Source: Adiantum capillus-veneris
Taxonomy: Eukaryota; Streptophyta; Polypodiopsida; Polypodiales; Pteridaceae
NCBI GenBank assembly: GCA_014529385.2
Contig: CM043963.1
Span: 77,117,412-77,181,411 of the forward strand
Direction: 5' to 3'
Length of the DNA: 64,000 nt
Below the pieces are notes generated by a model that saw only the letters and a program-made list of their open reading frames with translations, did no database searches and was not told the origin of the DNA. Of this stretch, positions 9,836 through 21,959 are shown piece after piece. Each line of letters opens with the position of its first letter. The first letter of the stretch is position 1. A program made the translations under genes and the position numbers.

Positions 9836-11658
9836 GTGGAAATACGAATGTAAGTTCCAATGAGGCAATTGTACAGCCTATGGGGGTTTCTGAAAATGTT
9901 TTAGATCAGCCTATTACTGATGCAGATGTACATGATGTACTTGATGAGGAAAGGGCTGAAAATGAGCAAGCTAGAGGTATGCCAAAATGGCTGGTGCACT
10001 CTTTGCGTGACAGTAAATTGGATGCACCTTTGTCTAGTCGTACTCGTTCAGGCTCTCGCCATGCATCTTATGCATCAAATTGTTATGCTTTGGCTGTGTC
10101 TAGTTTACATGATGTTGAGGAGCCTCTATCTTTTGATGAAGCACATAATTCAAAAAATTGGATGGCTGCCATGCAATCAGAATATGATGCACTTATAGAG
10201 AATGACACACGGACTTTATGTGATTTGCCTCCTGGCAAAAAGGCCATTGGTACGAAGTGGGTTTACAAGTTGAAACGCAAGCCGGATGGTGAGATCGATC
10301 GCCATAAGGCTCGACTTGTTGCAAAAGGTTATGCACAGCAAAAAGGCATAGACTATGAAGAGACTTTTGCTCCCACTTGTCGTATGACTACTGTACGTTT
10401 TCTATGTGCATTGGCAGCTCATTTTGGTTGGGATGTACATCAATCAGACATTGTTACTGCTTTCTTGAATGGTGACATATTTGAGGAAGTTTATGTAACG
10501 CAGCCTCGCGGTTTTGTCATAAAAGGACAAGAGGACAAAGTGTGCAAATCTAACAAGGCTTTGTATGGGTTGAAGCAATCTCCTCGTGCTTGGTATGAGA
10601 AAGCTGACACTCATTTGGTCAAACAAGGCTTTCGTAACAGTCCAACAGAAAGCACATTGTATGTAAAGCGTGAGGGTGATGTACTTCTCATTGTGGTTCT
10701 TTATGTTGATGATTTGCTGATCACTGGACCAAATGAGAGACATATTGCTGAATTTAAGGCTGATTTGAATGCTACTTTCAAGATGAAAGATTTGGGGCTG
10801 TTGCATCATTATTTGGGTATACAGTTTAAGCAGTGTGATGGTGGTATTGCCTTGTGTCAGAAAAGTTACATAGAGACATTGCTATGTAAGTTTGGACTTG
10901 AGGATTGAAAACCTATTGCCACTCCCATGGAAACAGGTTTGAAGTTGAGTCTACATGATGTTGGTGATCCTGCTGATGTCACTCTTTACCAAACTGCTGT
11001 TGGCTGCCTCATTTATGTATGCAACATGAGGCCGGATATTCAGTTTGCAGTCTTACAGGTTAGCAGATTTATGCATAGCCCAGGGTCTAAGCATTGGCAG
11101 GCTGTCAAGAGGATTTTCCGCTACCTTAGTGGCACTTTAAATCTTGGCTTGTTTTATCCCAAGGGGGGATCATTGCCGCCAGAATTACATGCTTTTTCGG
11201 ACTCAGATTGGGCTGGTTGTTTTGACGCACGAGTGTCTACAAGTGGTTTTTGTTTCATGCTTGGTAGTTCATGTATATCATGGTTGAGCAAGAAGCAACC
11301 TACTGTGGCCACTTCGAGTTGTGACGCTGAGTACAGGGCAGTCTTCACAGCTACGGTTGAGTGTGTATGGCTCAGACGCCTTATGGCTGATTTGGGTGTT
11401 GGACAGGACACTGCCAACACTATCTACACTGACAGTGAGAGCGCATTGGCAGTTGCGAGGAACCCAGTTTTTCATGCTCGCACAAAGCACATTGAGGTGC
11501 ATTACCACTATGTCAGGGAGAGGCTCTCAACAGGAGAGATCAGCTTGGCTTATGTGCCAACACAGGACAACCTTGCAGATCTTTTCACAAAGGCATTGTC
11601 TCGTGAGAAGCTTGAAGCTTTCCGCAAAGATTTGGGCTTACTCCCCTTTGTGGACTGA
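9836..11658 (+). pseudogene. Copia-1 reverse transcriptase and RNase H
   Basis: The RT (RVT_2) is clear: [35 protein letters not shown], then ALYGLKQSPRAWY and the catalytic YVDD at 10702-10713. MKDLGLLHHYLGI follows. An in-frame TGA at 10906-10908 replaces the residue expected before KPIATPM (Cys in relatives, from memory). RNase H follows in the same frame: DSDWAG, SSCDAEYRA, TDSESALAVA and HARTKHIEVHYHYVRE, then ADLFTKALSREKLE. The terminal stop is at 11656-11658. Apart from the TGA the domain is well preserved. Confidence 0.9.
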
Positions 11659-11723
11659 TTCTGTCCTTAGGGCATGGCACTTCTCTTTACTCATGTGCCA
11701 GCTCTTGTTAACCGCATCACTCC

Positions 11724-11731
11724 AGGGGGGA
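11724..11731 (+). promoter_or_regulatory. Copia-1 polypurine tract
   Basis: AGGGGGGA just before the 3' LTR; the expected plus-strand primer. Confidence 0.75.
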
Positions 11732-11733
11732 TT

Positions 11734-11960
11734 TGTTACCATATACATGTGGTAGTGATGTGTGTGAACACACTAGGACCGCCGGGGCATTTTTTCCCTC
11801 TTTAGGAGGTTTTTTCCCCAGTGCATTGTATATACGCCCATCACTCTAGGGCTATCTATCTTTCCATTGCACACTAAGTAACACACTCTCTATTGTGTGC
11901 CTTGAGCTTCCTTTGTCTTCTCCAAGCTGTGTGTGTTTCTCTGCAACCCTAATTCCAACA
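11734..11960 (+). repeat. Copia-1 3' LTR
   Basis: 227 bp, the same length as the 5' LTR, with about five substitutions by eye and no indel. Followed by the second GGTGG. Confidence 0.92.
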
Positions 11961-12185
11961 GGTGGTCTACTCTGTTGTTACACACAGAAGCACCTACAAC
12001 GTGGGTAAAACTCAATAAAATCATCACGTCAAGTTGGACATCAAACGAATATGAAAGAGATGTCATCACGACCTGGCATCACTTGAGAGTGACTAAGAAA
12101 GATACATTGGATGAATACTGCCAGAGGTTTTGGGGTACTTATTTGCCAGTGTCTTTGTTTCGGAAGACTACTTTGCTTTAGATTG
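11961..12185 (+). pseudogene. Ty3/gypsy gag, 3' part (continues from 7484)
   Basis: Taking GGTGG as the shared target duplication, the frame continues as STLLLHTEAPTTWVKLNK, then EYERDVITTWHHLRV and LDEYCQRF, the second half of the Retrotrans_gag capsid. It breaks up near 12180. A paralogous uninterrupted copy on the minus strand at 23250-23620 reads across the same position. Confidence 0.75.
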
Positions 12186-12189
12186 CACA

Positions 12190-12840
12190 AATGCTGATAC
12201 AATGGATCTAGATAATACTGAGGTCTCATAAGATCATGCATTGAATGCTTGGATCGACAATAAGATCATGCATCGAAGGATTGGACTCAATGATGCGGAG
12301 GGGCAAAGGGCTGAAATCTAGATGCTAAGGTGCTGATAAGATCATGCACTGAATGCTTGGACTCGGCGATACAGAGAGGCTAAGGAATGATATCTAGAAA
12401 TGCTAGTGGATCTCACTTGGATCTATCAGTAATCTACTTGGATCTGCAACTTCATGTTCTCGTGATGTGGTTCATGAAGGAGAAACGCTTCTGCTATTGA
12501 TGGAGACGCTAGGGTGACAATTTTAAGGGTTAGGGTTTTTGCATCGAGGTCAGACGCATCTGATCAATGCGTTCGTTTGGCCCGCCCCAGACTCAATTTC
12601 CCTAGAAAGTTGGTCCATGTCAATCTCTTGGCCAAAGTGAGAATCCTCTGTGTTGTGATCAATTCTCTTGAAGTCATCTACATGGTGTTAGGAGCATCTG
12701 TGTGACCTTCGGGTCTTGTCCGACTAACTTGGCTGAGTTTTGCAAGAACCGATCGAGAGGCCTAAAGACTAGTAGAGCGAAAGAAACATAAGAAATCCCA
12801 ACTTAATAAAGTTGTGCCAAGGGTCTAAAATATCAAAAGG
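12190..12840. other. Gene-less stretch with a short iterated motif
   Basis: Contains three iterations of ATAAGATCATGCA(T/C)(T/C)GAA, followed by (T/G)(G/C)...TTGGA(C/T)C, at about 12228, 12260 and 12337. Otherwise nothing recognised. A (CA)n tract of about 22 bp follows at 12842-12863. Confidence 0.45.
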
Positions 12841-12849
12841 TGCACACAC

Positions 12850-13365
12850 ACACACACACACACAAAATTGCGTAAAAGGACTGATGACGTGGTAGCTGTA
12901 CCGGAGCCCGCGATTTGTGTTGAATATCACGTGGCACTGCTATATGGATTTTCGAAAATTGCACTAACAACTTTGGATGCTTTTGTTGCCAGCTTTTAGA
13001 CATAGATGGCTTTAGATTCAAGGTGCTTTTGAACTGCAGCTTTAGGGATTTTCTTTTGGCATCCCCTGTACCTTTATATGTGCCTGGAGGGCCACTCTTG
13101 CATAGAGCATCTAGACGCAAAGTCGCGGAGAGATTCGGACCCTTCGGAGTTTTACATAGTGAAAAGTAATAATAAAGAAATACCAAAAGGGGTGCCAATC
13201 TTTGGGGCCAGTGAGTCTTGGCTCAAAAGTCCGCCATGCCGTGTCATCTTGTCTCTCTCTTCCCTCCACAGTATTCAAGTGTTTTGAAGAGCTAAAGTGT
13301 TGCTATTTGTGTAGATTGCAACTATCTTTGTGTTTTTGTGCGGCGCTCGCACCAGAAGTGATTGC
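12850..13365 (+). repeat. LTR-L copy 3 with primer site and gag start
   Basis: Carries TGACGTGGTA at 12885 and TCACGTGGCA at 12927. AATAAA lies at 13172 in the shared AATAATAAAGAAATACCAAAAGGGGTGCC block. Only a very short pyrimidine tract (GTCTCTCTCTTCC) sits where the other copies have long (CT)n. The primer site TGGTATCAAAGC is at 13368-13379. Confidence 0.65.
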
Positions 13366-13427
13366 AGTGGTATCAAAGCACATCTTGCTTCCTTGCCCTT
13401 TGCAAATTGAAGCACGATCCTATCAAC

Positions 13428-13517
13428 ATGGACAAAGAACTAGGAGATCACACTGTCGAAGGTGGAAATCCACCTAGCCCATCCACTCAGAGGCAACCTG
13501 AGGAGAAACATGCCTAG
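13428..13517 (+). pseudogene. Possible gag start behind LTR-L copy 3
   Basis: An ATG at 13428, about 50 bp after the primer site, opens a 29-codon frame (MDKELGDHTVEGGNPPSP...) ending at TAG 13515-13517. Position suggests the start of the element's gag; the sequence itself has no recognised motif. Confidence 0.35.
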
Positions 13518-13519
13518 TA

Positions 13520-13849
13520 TGTGGTTCGACAATTGGTATATCTACAGGAGTGAATCTGAGGAATGACAGAATTGACTTGGAAGCTTTTCACAGCTATTTG
13601 GGCCCCTTGAATCCTCCTACTAACCATGTTATTCCTCCCCAACCTTCTCAAATTTATTCTTCTCTTCCTCTTGACCCTTCCTAAAATCACCCCAATTACC
13701 TCTTACGACAGACTCGCTCTAGGGATGTATCTTAGTTTCTAGGAGGCATTTTCTAGCATATGGCTTCAGGAGAACGACCACATGTAGATTCTGAAACACG
13801 ACTACCTTTGCCTTTTGCACCTCCACCACCATATGTCCCATTGTTACAG

Positions 13850-13850
<1 letters not shown>
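13520..13850. other. Gene-less stretch
   Basis: Decayed internal sequence between LTR-L copies 3 and 4, which face opposite directions. Pyrimidine-rich around 13600-13710; no coding signal seen. Confidence 0.35.
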
Positions 13851-14890
<1,040 letters not shown>

Positions 14891-14973
14891 TTATCATATT
14901 TATATCCCTTCATTTTATATTTCAAACAAGCAATCATGCCCATGACTATCCTCACAAGAGGATACATCCACAT

Positions 14974-15730
14974 TGTTAAGTATGGAGCCCGATTTACCCT
15001 TGTAATTTTCTGTGGTAAAAGCGCACATTTGTAAGGCCTCCATTATGAGGAGAAGCCATCGTGTGTGAAGGAAAATCACTCACCCGAAACCAAAATTTTC
15101 ACGGACAAGAATAAGGGGCAACTTTAGGGGCCCCGAGAATTTTTTTCCCTCGCCGAAATATTCCTTTTCGCCGGAATAATATGGCCGGACGGAGGTCGGA
15201 AAGTGGTCGGAAAACAACTGGTCGGTTGGACGGTGGCCGGTAGTCAATGGCCGATGGCCGGTGGTCGGAAGTCAATGGCCGGTGGCCGAATTCAAAAGCA
15301 GACTTGTCTCAAGGGCGGCCACACATGGGCGGATTGGAGGGTCCGATTTGGACTTATTCGCACAAGGGCGGCTACACATGATTGTCTCTCATAAGAGAGG
15401 GCAGCCCTTTTGGTCTATAAAAGGAGGCCATTTCTACACACATTTCATAGTGTGAAGTTGATGCAACAAGGTGAGTGTGAGGTGGTGAGAGTGAAGCAAG
15501 GCGGGAGCTCTATTAAGGGTTTAATCCCTTTGTAAACTACTTCTTCTTTTGAAGTGCTAAAGCCATTGAGTGGCTGCTTTCCCGTGGACGTAGCCCACAT
15601 TGGGTGAACCACGTATATCGTGTGTACTCTCTCTCTCTCTCTACTCTATAATCTCTTGTGTGTGAAATCTATCTCTCTCCATTAAGTAATCTACTCAAAA
15701 ATCTATTTAGCTACGTCTTATTTCCTAACA
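14974..15730 (+). repeat. Copia-2 5' LTR
   Basis: 757 bp. TATA box CTATAAAAGG at 15415-15424, and a short (CT)n at about 15627-15640. GGCCGG(T/A)-rich iterations (GGTCGGAAAGTGGTCGG, GGTGGCCG and similar) fill 15180-15290, a GC-rich U3 subrepeat. Lacks the hairpin present in the 3' LTR. Confidence 0.92.
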
Positions 15731-15732
15731 AC

Positions 15733-15744
15733 TGGTATCAGAGC
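15733..15744 (+). promoter_or_regulatory. Copia-2 primer binding site
   Basis: TGGTATCAGAGC two bases after the LTR; complementary to initiator Met tRNA. Confidence 0.88.
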
Positions 15745-15803
15745 AAGGTTTGCTCGTAGCTAAATTATCTCAAGGAAAGGATTCCTTGAATTGAGTGGGA
15801 GTT

Positions 15804-16607
15804 ATGGAGGAGGAAGGGAAGCTCAAGATTGAGAAGTTCAACGGTAAAAACTACCAAAATTGGAAGATGCAGATTGAAGACTATCTCTACCAGAAGGACC
15901 TCTATTTGCCACTAGGCGGTCTTGCAAAGAAGCCCGCAACGATGGAAGATGAAGCATGGATTGTCCTTGATCGAAAGGCACTGGGAACAATTCGGTTAAG
16001 CTTAGCGTCAACGGTGGCCTTCAATGTTTCGGAGATGAAGACCACGAAGGACTTGATGAAGTCACTTGACGACTTCTACGAGAAACCATCGGCATCCAAT
16101 AAGGTATTTCTTATGAAGCGCTTGTTCAATCTAAAGATGGCAGAGAATGGTTCAGTTGCAGAACACCTAAATGACTTTAACAAAAACATAAGTCAACTTC
16201 GATCAGTGAAAATCAATTTCGATGACGAAGTGCGAGCTCTCCTTATACTATCATCTCTACCGGATAGTTGGGACAGCCTTGTGATGACTGTAAGTAATTC
16301 TATCTCTGGCACAAATACTCTTAAGTTTGATGATGTTGTGGGTGTTCTCCTAAGCAAGGAAATGCGAAGGAGAAGCACAGGAGAATCATCAAGTGATGCA
16401 TTGTCAGTAGAAACAAGAGGAAGGCCTAAGGAGAGGTTCAAAAACCAAAAGGGTCGTGATCGCTCAAGACGGAGCAAGTCACGCACAAAGTCAGTTCTTG
16501 AATGTTGAAACTGCGGCAAGAAGGGCCACGTCAAGAAGGATTGCTGGTCCAAGAAGAAGAAGAAGGAGACAGAGTCTCAAGACAACAAGCCAACATCGGA
16601 GGCCAAT
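15804..16607 (+). pseudogene. Copia-2 gag with zinc knuckle
   Basis: The first ATG in frame is 15804 (MEEEGKLKIEKFNGKNY). The F.GKNYQNWKMQIEDYL N-terminus, the DLMKSLDDFYE and FLMKRLFNLKMAE helices, and LSSLPDSWDSL are typical of the TNT1 group. A basic Arg/Lys/Ser stretch (residues about 200-230) precedes the CCHC knuckle, C-x-N-C-GKKGH-VKKD-C. TGA at 16506-16508 falls between the first two Cys, at a position that is usually Trp in relatives. The knuckle is otherwise intact. Confidence 0.88.
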
Positions 16608-16780
16608 GTGGCAGGTAAAGTAGAGCAAGATGCTCTAATTCTCGCATTAGACAATGTGTCTAATTCCTGGATAGTAGATTTCGGGGCTTCATTCCATGCG
16701 ACACCACACAAGCAACATTTCCAAGACTACACCAAAGGTAATTTTGGGTATGTATACTTGGGAGATGATGAAGCTTGTCA
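16608..16780 (+). pseudogene. Copia-2 aspartic protease with substituted active site
   Basis: Same frame as gag. The motif reads SWIVDFGASFHAT, where copia proteases have D-S/T-G; the Ser codon TCC appears as TTC. DFG should be catalytically inactive or badly impaired, by knowledge of the family. A frameshift near 16770-16785 moves the rest of the protease (SGTVSVKTANENEWKLKDV) into the next frame, where RHVPSLRKNLI ends the domain. Confidence 0.82.
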
Positions 16781-18034
16781 GGTACAGTTTCTGTCAAAAC
16801 TGCTAACGAAAATGAATGGAAGCTTAAAGATGTTAGGCATGTTCCTTCTCTTCGCAAAAATTTGATTTGTACAGGACAAGTGGACGATGAAGGTCACAAC
16901 ATTGCATTCGGAAACAAATGGTGGAAGATCTCAAAGGGATCGTTGGTGGTTGCCAAGGGAGAAAATGTTGGTACACTTTACTTGTGTACTGTTAGCACGC
17001 AACCTTCATCTTGTGCATCAACTACAGAAGTTGACAGTGCGGTGTGGCACTACCAACTTGGGCATATGAGTGCCAAAGGAATGCAAATCCTTCAAACAAA
17101 AAAGCTTCTACCAGTTTTGAAAGAAGTGGACTTAGAGTTCTGTGAAGATTGTGTTTATGGTAAACAAAAGAGGGTAAAATTTCAAAAATCAGGAAATGAA
17201 AGAAAAATTAAAAAACTTGAGCTGGTTCATTCTGATGTTTGGGGTCCAGCAAGTACACCATCACTTGGTGGCTCATTGTACTATGTAACATTCATAGACG
17301 ATGCGACTAGAAAAACATGGGTTTATGTCATGAAGAATAAATCCAATGTATTTTCCATATTTCAAAGGTGGAAAGCCTTTGTGAAGAATGAAACAGGTAC
17401 CAAGGTTAAATGCCTCAGATCCGACAATGGAGGCGAATATTGCAGCCAAGCTTTTGAAAGCTTTTGTGCTAGCAATGGAATTCGGAGGCAAAGGACAATC
17501 CCAAGGACACCTCAACAAAATGGTATTTCAGAAAGGATGAACAGGACAATCATGGAGCGAGCACGAAGCATGCGGCTACATGCAGGCCTAACGCTTGAGC
17601 TTTGGGCGGAAGCTGTAAGTACGTCTGTGTACTTAATCAACCGGTCACCCTCAACGGAATTGGATGGGGGAGTTCCAGAAGAGGCATGGACAGGTAAACC
17701 GGTGAATTATGCATTTCTCAAAGTGTTTGGGTGTGAGGCTTTCATGCACATAGATAGAAGCCTAAGATCAAAGCTAGATGCAAAGTCGAAAAAGTGTTTC
17801 TTCATTGGCTATGGAGAAGGTGACTTTGGGTATCGCCTATGGAATCCTGAAGATGGTAAAATCTTAAGGAGTAGGGATGTAATTTTTAACGAACAAAATA
17901 TGTACAAAGATTACTTGGAAAGAAAACAAACAAAAGAAACAGGTGATGAGTACATGGAGCTTGAGGACAGTGAAGACTCAAGGACTGCAAACAGTGACAA
18001 TGTGCAACAACGTCAACCAAATGAGGAGCCTTAA
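16775..18034 (+). pseudogene. Copia-2 protease end, GAG-pre-integrase and integrase
   Basis: Reads VWHYQLGHMSAKGM and FCEDCVYGKQKRVKF, the pre-integrase HHCC-type finger, then the DDE core. The catalytic acids are D in HSDVWGPAS, D in RSDNGGEYCS and E in NGISERMNRT, all present. The C-terminal blocks CFFIGYGEGDFGYRLW and LRSRDVIFNE are intact. An acidic linker (ELEDSEDS) leads to TAA at 18032-18034. The same frame continues beyond it (PIPRRSTRASRPPER), so the TAA is an internal nonsense change and not the true end. Confidence 0.9.
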
Positions 18035-19675
18035 CCTATTCCCCGAAGATCTACAAGAGCAAGTAGACCTCCAGAAAGGTTTGTTCCTTCCTTCAACCAT
18101 CTCTTGATCTCAGATTCTGGAGAGCCGGAATCATACGAAGAAGCTATGCAACATGAATCCAAAGAAGAATGGACGAAGAGCATGCAAGTGGAGATGGACT
18201 CACTACATCGCAACCAAACATGGGAGTTGGTTGAGTTGCCTAAAGGTAAGCGGGCACTTCAAAACAAATGGGTGTACAAGCTGAAGGAAGAAGAAGGTGG
18301 GAAGAAAAGGTACAAGTCTAGGCTTGTGGTAAAAGGTTTTTCTCAAAAGAAAGGTATTGACTTCAATGAAATATTTTCTCCTGTTGTAAAAATGAACTCA
18401 ATTAGGCTTGTCTTAAGCCTTGTGGCTGCTCATGATCTAAATCTCGAGCAAATGGATGTAAATACGGCATTCCCTCACGGTGACTTAGAGGAGGAAATCT
18501 ACATGCTTCAACCAAAGGGGTATGAAGTAAAAGGTAAGGAGAAAATGGTTTGCAGATTAAAGAAGAGCTTTTATGTTTTAAAGCAAGCATCAAGACAATG
18601 GTACTTGAAGTTTGATCGATGGATGTTGGATCATGGATTCACAAGATGCAACTCGGATCATTGCGTCTACACGAAGAATTTGGGAGATGGGAAATTCATC
18701 ATCCTAATGTTGTATATTGATGACATGTTGATTGCAAGTGCTAACATGCAGGACATCAAAGACCTAAAAGAGGAGCTGTCCAAATCTTTTTCAATGAAAG
18801 ATTTAGGTGCTGCAAAGAGGATACTTGGTATGAAAATATCAAGGGACGGGACGAAGAAGACAATAAAGCTATCTCAAGAAGATTACATCAAGAAGGTACT
18901 AGAAAGGTTTGCAATGCAAAATGCAAAACCAGTTTCTACACCTTTGGCTGGTCATTTTAAACTAACGAAGGATATGTGTCCAAAGACACAAGAGGAGATA
19001 GCCAATATGTCTAAAGTTCCATATACTGCAGCGGTAGGTTCTCTAATGTATGCTATGGTCTGGACAAGGCCAGACATTGCACATGCAGTGGGAGTTGTGA
19101 GTAGGTTCATGGACAACCCAGGTAAAGAGCATTGGCAAGCTGTGAAGTGGATACTTAGGTATCTAAAAGGGACAACAACAAATGCTTTGTATTTTGGAGG
19201 AACTGATATTTTTCTAGAAGGGTATGTTGATGCAGATATGGCAGGTGACAAAGATACTCGAAGGAGCACTACTGGCTATGTGTTCACGGTTGGAGGCACA
19301 ACAGTAAGCTGGGCTTCAAAGCTGCAGAAAGTGGTTTCACTTTCTACCACAGAAGCAGAGTATGTAGCAATGATGGAGGCAAGCAAAGAAATTCTGTGGC
19401 TTCACAGATTCTTAGAAGAGCTTGGATTCAAACAAGACAATTGTGTCTTGTACAGTGATTGCCAAAGCGCTATCCATCTTGCGAAGAACTCAGCCTTTCA
19501 TTCAAGGACAAAGCACATTGAAGTGAGATATCACTTCATACGCACTCTTTTGGAAGAGGGACAGCTAAAGCTAGGAAAGGTGCATACAAGTGAAAATCCT
19601 GCAGACATGTTTACAAAGGTGGTCAACAAGGAGAAGTTGAGCTTTTTCTCATCTTCAATCGGCATTCAAGGATAA
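18035..19675 (+). pseudogene. Copia-2 reverse transcriptase and RNase H
   Basis: The frame runs without a stop from 18035 to the terminator at 19673-19675. RT motifs: LQNKWVYKLKEEEGG, YKSRLVVKGFSQ, DFNEIFSPVVK and catalytic YIDD at 18713-18724, then MKDLGAAKRILGM. The conserved LYGLKQ block is changed to FYVLKQ and the AFLHGD block to AFPHGD, both likely damaging. RNase H: DADMAGD, STTEAEYVAMMEA, SDCQSAIHLAKN and HSRTKHIEVRYHFIR, then ENPADMFTKVV. The open frame makes this the best-preserved part of the element. Confidence 0.9.
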
Positions 19676-19735
19676 GAAGCCAGAATGGAAAGCAGTCACA
19701 GGTTTGGTTTGGAGATCAGCCTCCAAGTGGGAGAT

Positions 19736-20526
19736 TGTTAAGTATGGAGCCTGATTTACCCTTGTAATTTTCTATGGTAAAAGTGCACATTTGTAAGGCC
19801 CCCATTATGAGGAGAAGCCATCGTGCGTGAAGGAAAATCACTCACCGGAAACCAAAATTTTCACGGACAAGATTCAGGGGCAACTTAAGGGGCCTCGGGG
19901 GCGGAGGCCCCCGAGACTTTTTTTTCCCCTCACCGGAATATTCCTTTTCGCCGGAATATTATGGCCGGACGCCGGTCGGAAAGTGGTCGGAAAACAACCG
20001 GTCGGTTGGCCGGTAGCCGGTAGTCAATGGCTGATGGCCAGTGGTCGGAAGTCAATGGCCGGTGGCCAGATTCAAAAGCGGACTTGTCTTCTCAAGGGCG
20101 GCCACACATGGGCGGATTGGAGGGTCCGATTTGGACTTATTCGCACAAGGGCGGCTACACATGGCTGTCTCTCATAAGAGAGGGCAGCCCTTTTGGCCTA
20201 TAAAAGGAGGCCATTTCTACACACATTTCATAGTGTGAAGTTGATGCAACAAGGTGAGTGTGAGATGGTGAGAGTGAAGCAAGGCGGGAGCTCTATTAAG
20301 GGTTTAATCACTTTGTAAACTACTTCTTCTTTTGAAGTGCTAAAGCCATTGAGTGGCTGCTTTCCCGTGACGTAGCCCACATTGGGTGAACCACATATAT
20401 CGTGTGTACTCTCTCTCTCTCTCTCTCTCTCTCTACTCTATAATCTCTTGTGTGTGAAATCTATCTCTCTCGATCCATTAATTAATCTACTCAAAAATCT
20501 ATTTAGCTACGTCTTATTTCATAACA
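19736..20526 (+). repeat. Copia-2 3' LTR, with 9-bp-arm hairpin
   Basis: 791 bp, preceded by polypurine AAGTGGGAGA (19725-19734). TATA box CTATAAAAGG at 20198-20207. It differs from the 5' LTR mainly by indels: a longer (CT)n at 20409-20434 and a perfect hairpin at 19894-19915. Confidence 0.92.
19894..19915. repeat. Perfect GC hairpin in Copia-2 3' LTR
   Basis: Arms CTCGGGGGC and GCCCCCGAG with loop GGAG. The 5' LTR has only GGGGCCCCGAG at the equivalent place (15127-15137), so the stem is missing there. Confidence 0.85.
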
Positions 20527-20531
20527 CACAT

Positions 20532-21950
20532 AGCATACAATTCACAAAATCACACACTTATTTCACATTGAACACCATGTTTCAATCATTCAATCTAGCC
20601 ATCTCATTCCGTCCAGAAACTCTTGATGTACCTAGATCACTGTGCAATCATCTCCTTATTCTGCAACTCTTGATGCACTCAACACTATCCAGTCATCTCA
20701 TCCAGATAGACATCTTGATGCACTAGAATTCCCAATTAGTTCTCATTCACTTAGCCATCACATCCAGATCTATCTGATCCCTAACAAATGTATAGATTCA
20801 CTAAGTTCAAATCATTCATCAAGCAAGATGCTGTAGACATTTCATCTTCTCTACATGTCTCTAACAATATACATATGAAAGAGCACATGTTTCAATTCAA
20901 TTAAGCAAATTTCCAATTCAGTGCACACAGTTCATAAATTCATTTCGCAAAATATTGTCAGCTTGTAAGTGCCCTAAAATTGCAAAGAAAAATTAGTGAT
21001 ATTATTTAATCTAGGCAATTTGTGACAAAGGATTGGAGTGGCTCCCCTCTTGTGCAATCCAACCGCACCAGATTCAACCTATTGATTCATCAAAAACTTA
21101 TGGCATAGACATTGTTTATAGCCCAAAAGCTTCAAGGTACAACTCTCTTTGAAGAGAATTTGCGAGGTTCTCCTCCTCCATCCACTTTGCATCAAGGGCC
21201 AAAAAGTACCCCTGGACAAATTATCCGGTGGACCTAGCAAAACTTTCTGTTCTTTTGTTGCGCCCCTCGACCTATTGGTAGCCCTTTTGGCCTCCTTGTC
21301 CTTTGCACCTCAATCTCAATCTATGGAATTCTCTGATCTACTAGCTGATTCCCTTTCCTTTCTTTCCTTGTGCCCTGGGACCTGTTGGTAGCCTCACTAG
21401 CCTCCCGTGCCCACTGGCACGTCAGTCTCAATTGTCGGAACCCTGAGGCATTGTAACAATGTCAGACTTTGTAAATAATTAAATTATTTATGAGAAAATA
21501 ATTATCTAGTTAGTTGTGTGCAAATCATAATAGAACTAGCAGTTCTAGAGCCTCAAGTGCACCCAAATTTGGGCCAAAGCACCTCAAGGAGACCCTAGCA
21601 AAAAATACCCTGAAGCCCTAGTGATTGGGAAATCGAGTCTTTAATGAAGGGGTAGATAGTAGCCTCAGATTTTAAGCTCAGAAAATTACGCGCGTCAGTG
21701 CAAGCACATGAATGAGATAGGGTCCTTAGGACAGTAATCTTAAGGCTTGCATTATTTTCAAAGCCTTAGGATAAGTCAGTTAAAATATTTTAAATTGTTT
21801 GTGTTGGACCAAATGACTGGACAAATGTAAACACGTAATGCCAGAGCAGTGCTGGTACAATATTGTGCTAGACATTTCATTAGTTGCATCCATGTGTGCA
21901 ATCGTGAGTCAATTTGCATATTTCATTAATAGCTTAGGAATTTTTAACTG
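20532..21950. other. Gene-less stretch; interrupted repeat array and host of Copia-2
   Basis: Iterations of a CCATC(A/T)CATCCAGA...CTTGATGCACT(A/C) motif occur at about 20598, 20650 and 20755. Related copies lie left of Copia-2 (14826) and at 24528, so Copia-2 sits within this repeat. At 21240-21430 a second loose repeat, (G/C)ACCT(A/G)TTGGTAGCC(C/T), recurs. No coding signal. Confidence 0.45.
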
Positions 21951-21959
21951 TGAAAGTCG

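Larger units (their letters stand above)
7485..11960 (+). mobile_element. Copia-1: complete-ended Ty1/copia element, 4476 bp
   Basis: It is bounded by two 227-bp direct LTRs starting TGTTACC and ending TTCCAACA, flanked by the 5-bp target duplication GGTGG (7480-7484 and 11961-11965). By eye the LTRs differ at only about five positions. Internal order is primer site, leader, gag, integrase, reverse transcriptase, RNase H and polypurine tract, the copia order. It cannot be autonomous. The zinc knuckle, protease and start of the pre-integrase region are deleted near 8930. A frameshift lies between integrase and RT near 9830, and an in-frame TGA at 10906. It sits inside a gypsy gag. Confidence 0.93.
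14974..20526 (+). mobile_element. Copia-2: TNT1-94-like Ty1/copia element, 5.55 kb
   Basis: It is bounded by LTRs of 757 and 791 bp, both TGTTAAGTATGGAG...CTAACA/ATAACA, and flanked by the 5-bp target duplication CACAT (14969-14973 and 20527-20531). Full copia order: gag with zinc knuckle, protease, pre-integrase, integrase, RT, RNase H. Broken by an in-frame TGA inside the knuckle (16506), a substituted protease active site, a frameshift near 16775 and an in-frame TAA at 18032. The gag and RNase H resemble the tobacco TNT1-94 group (Tork lineage). Confidence 0.93.
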
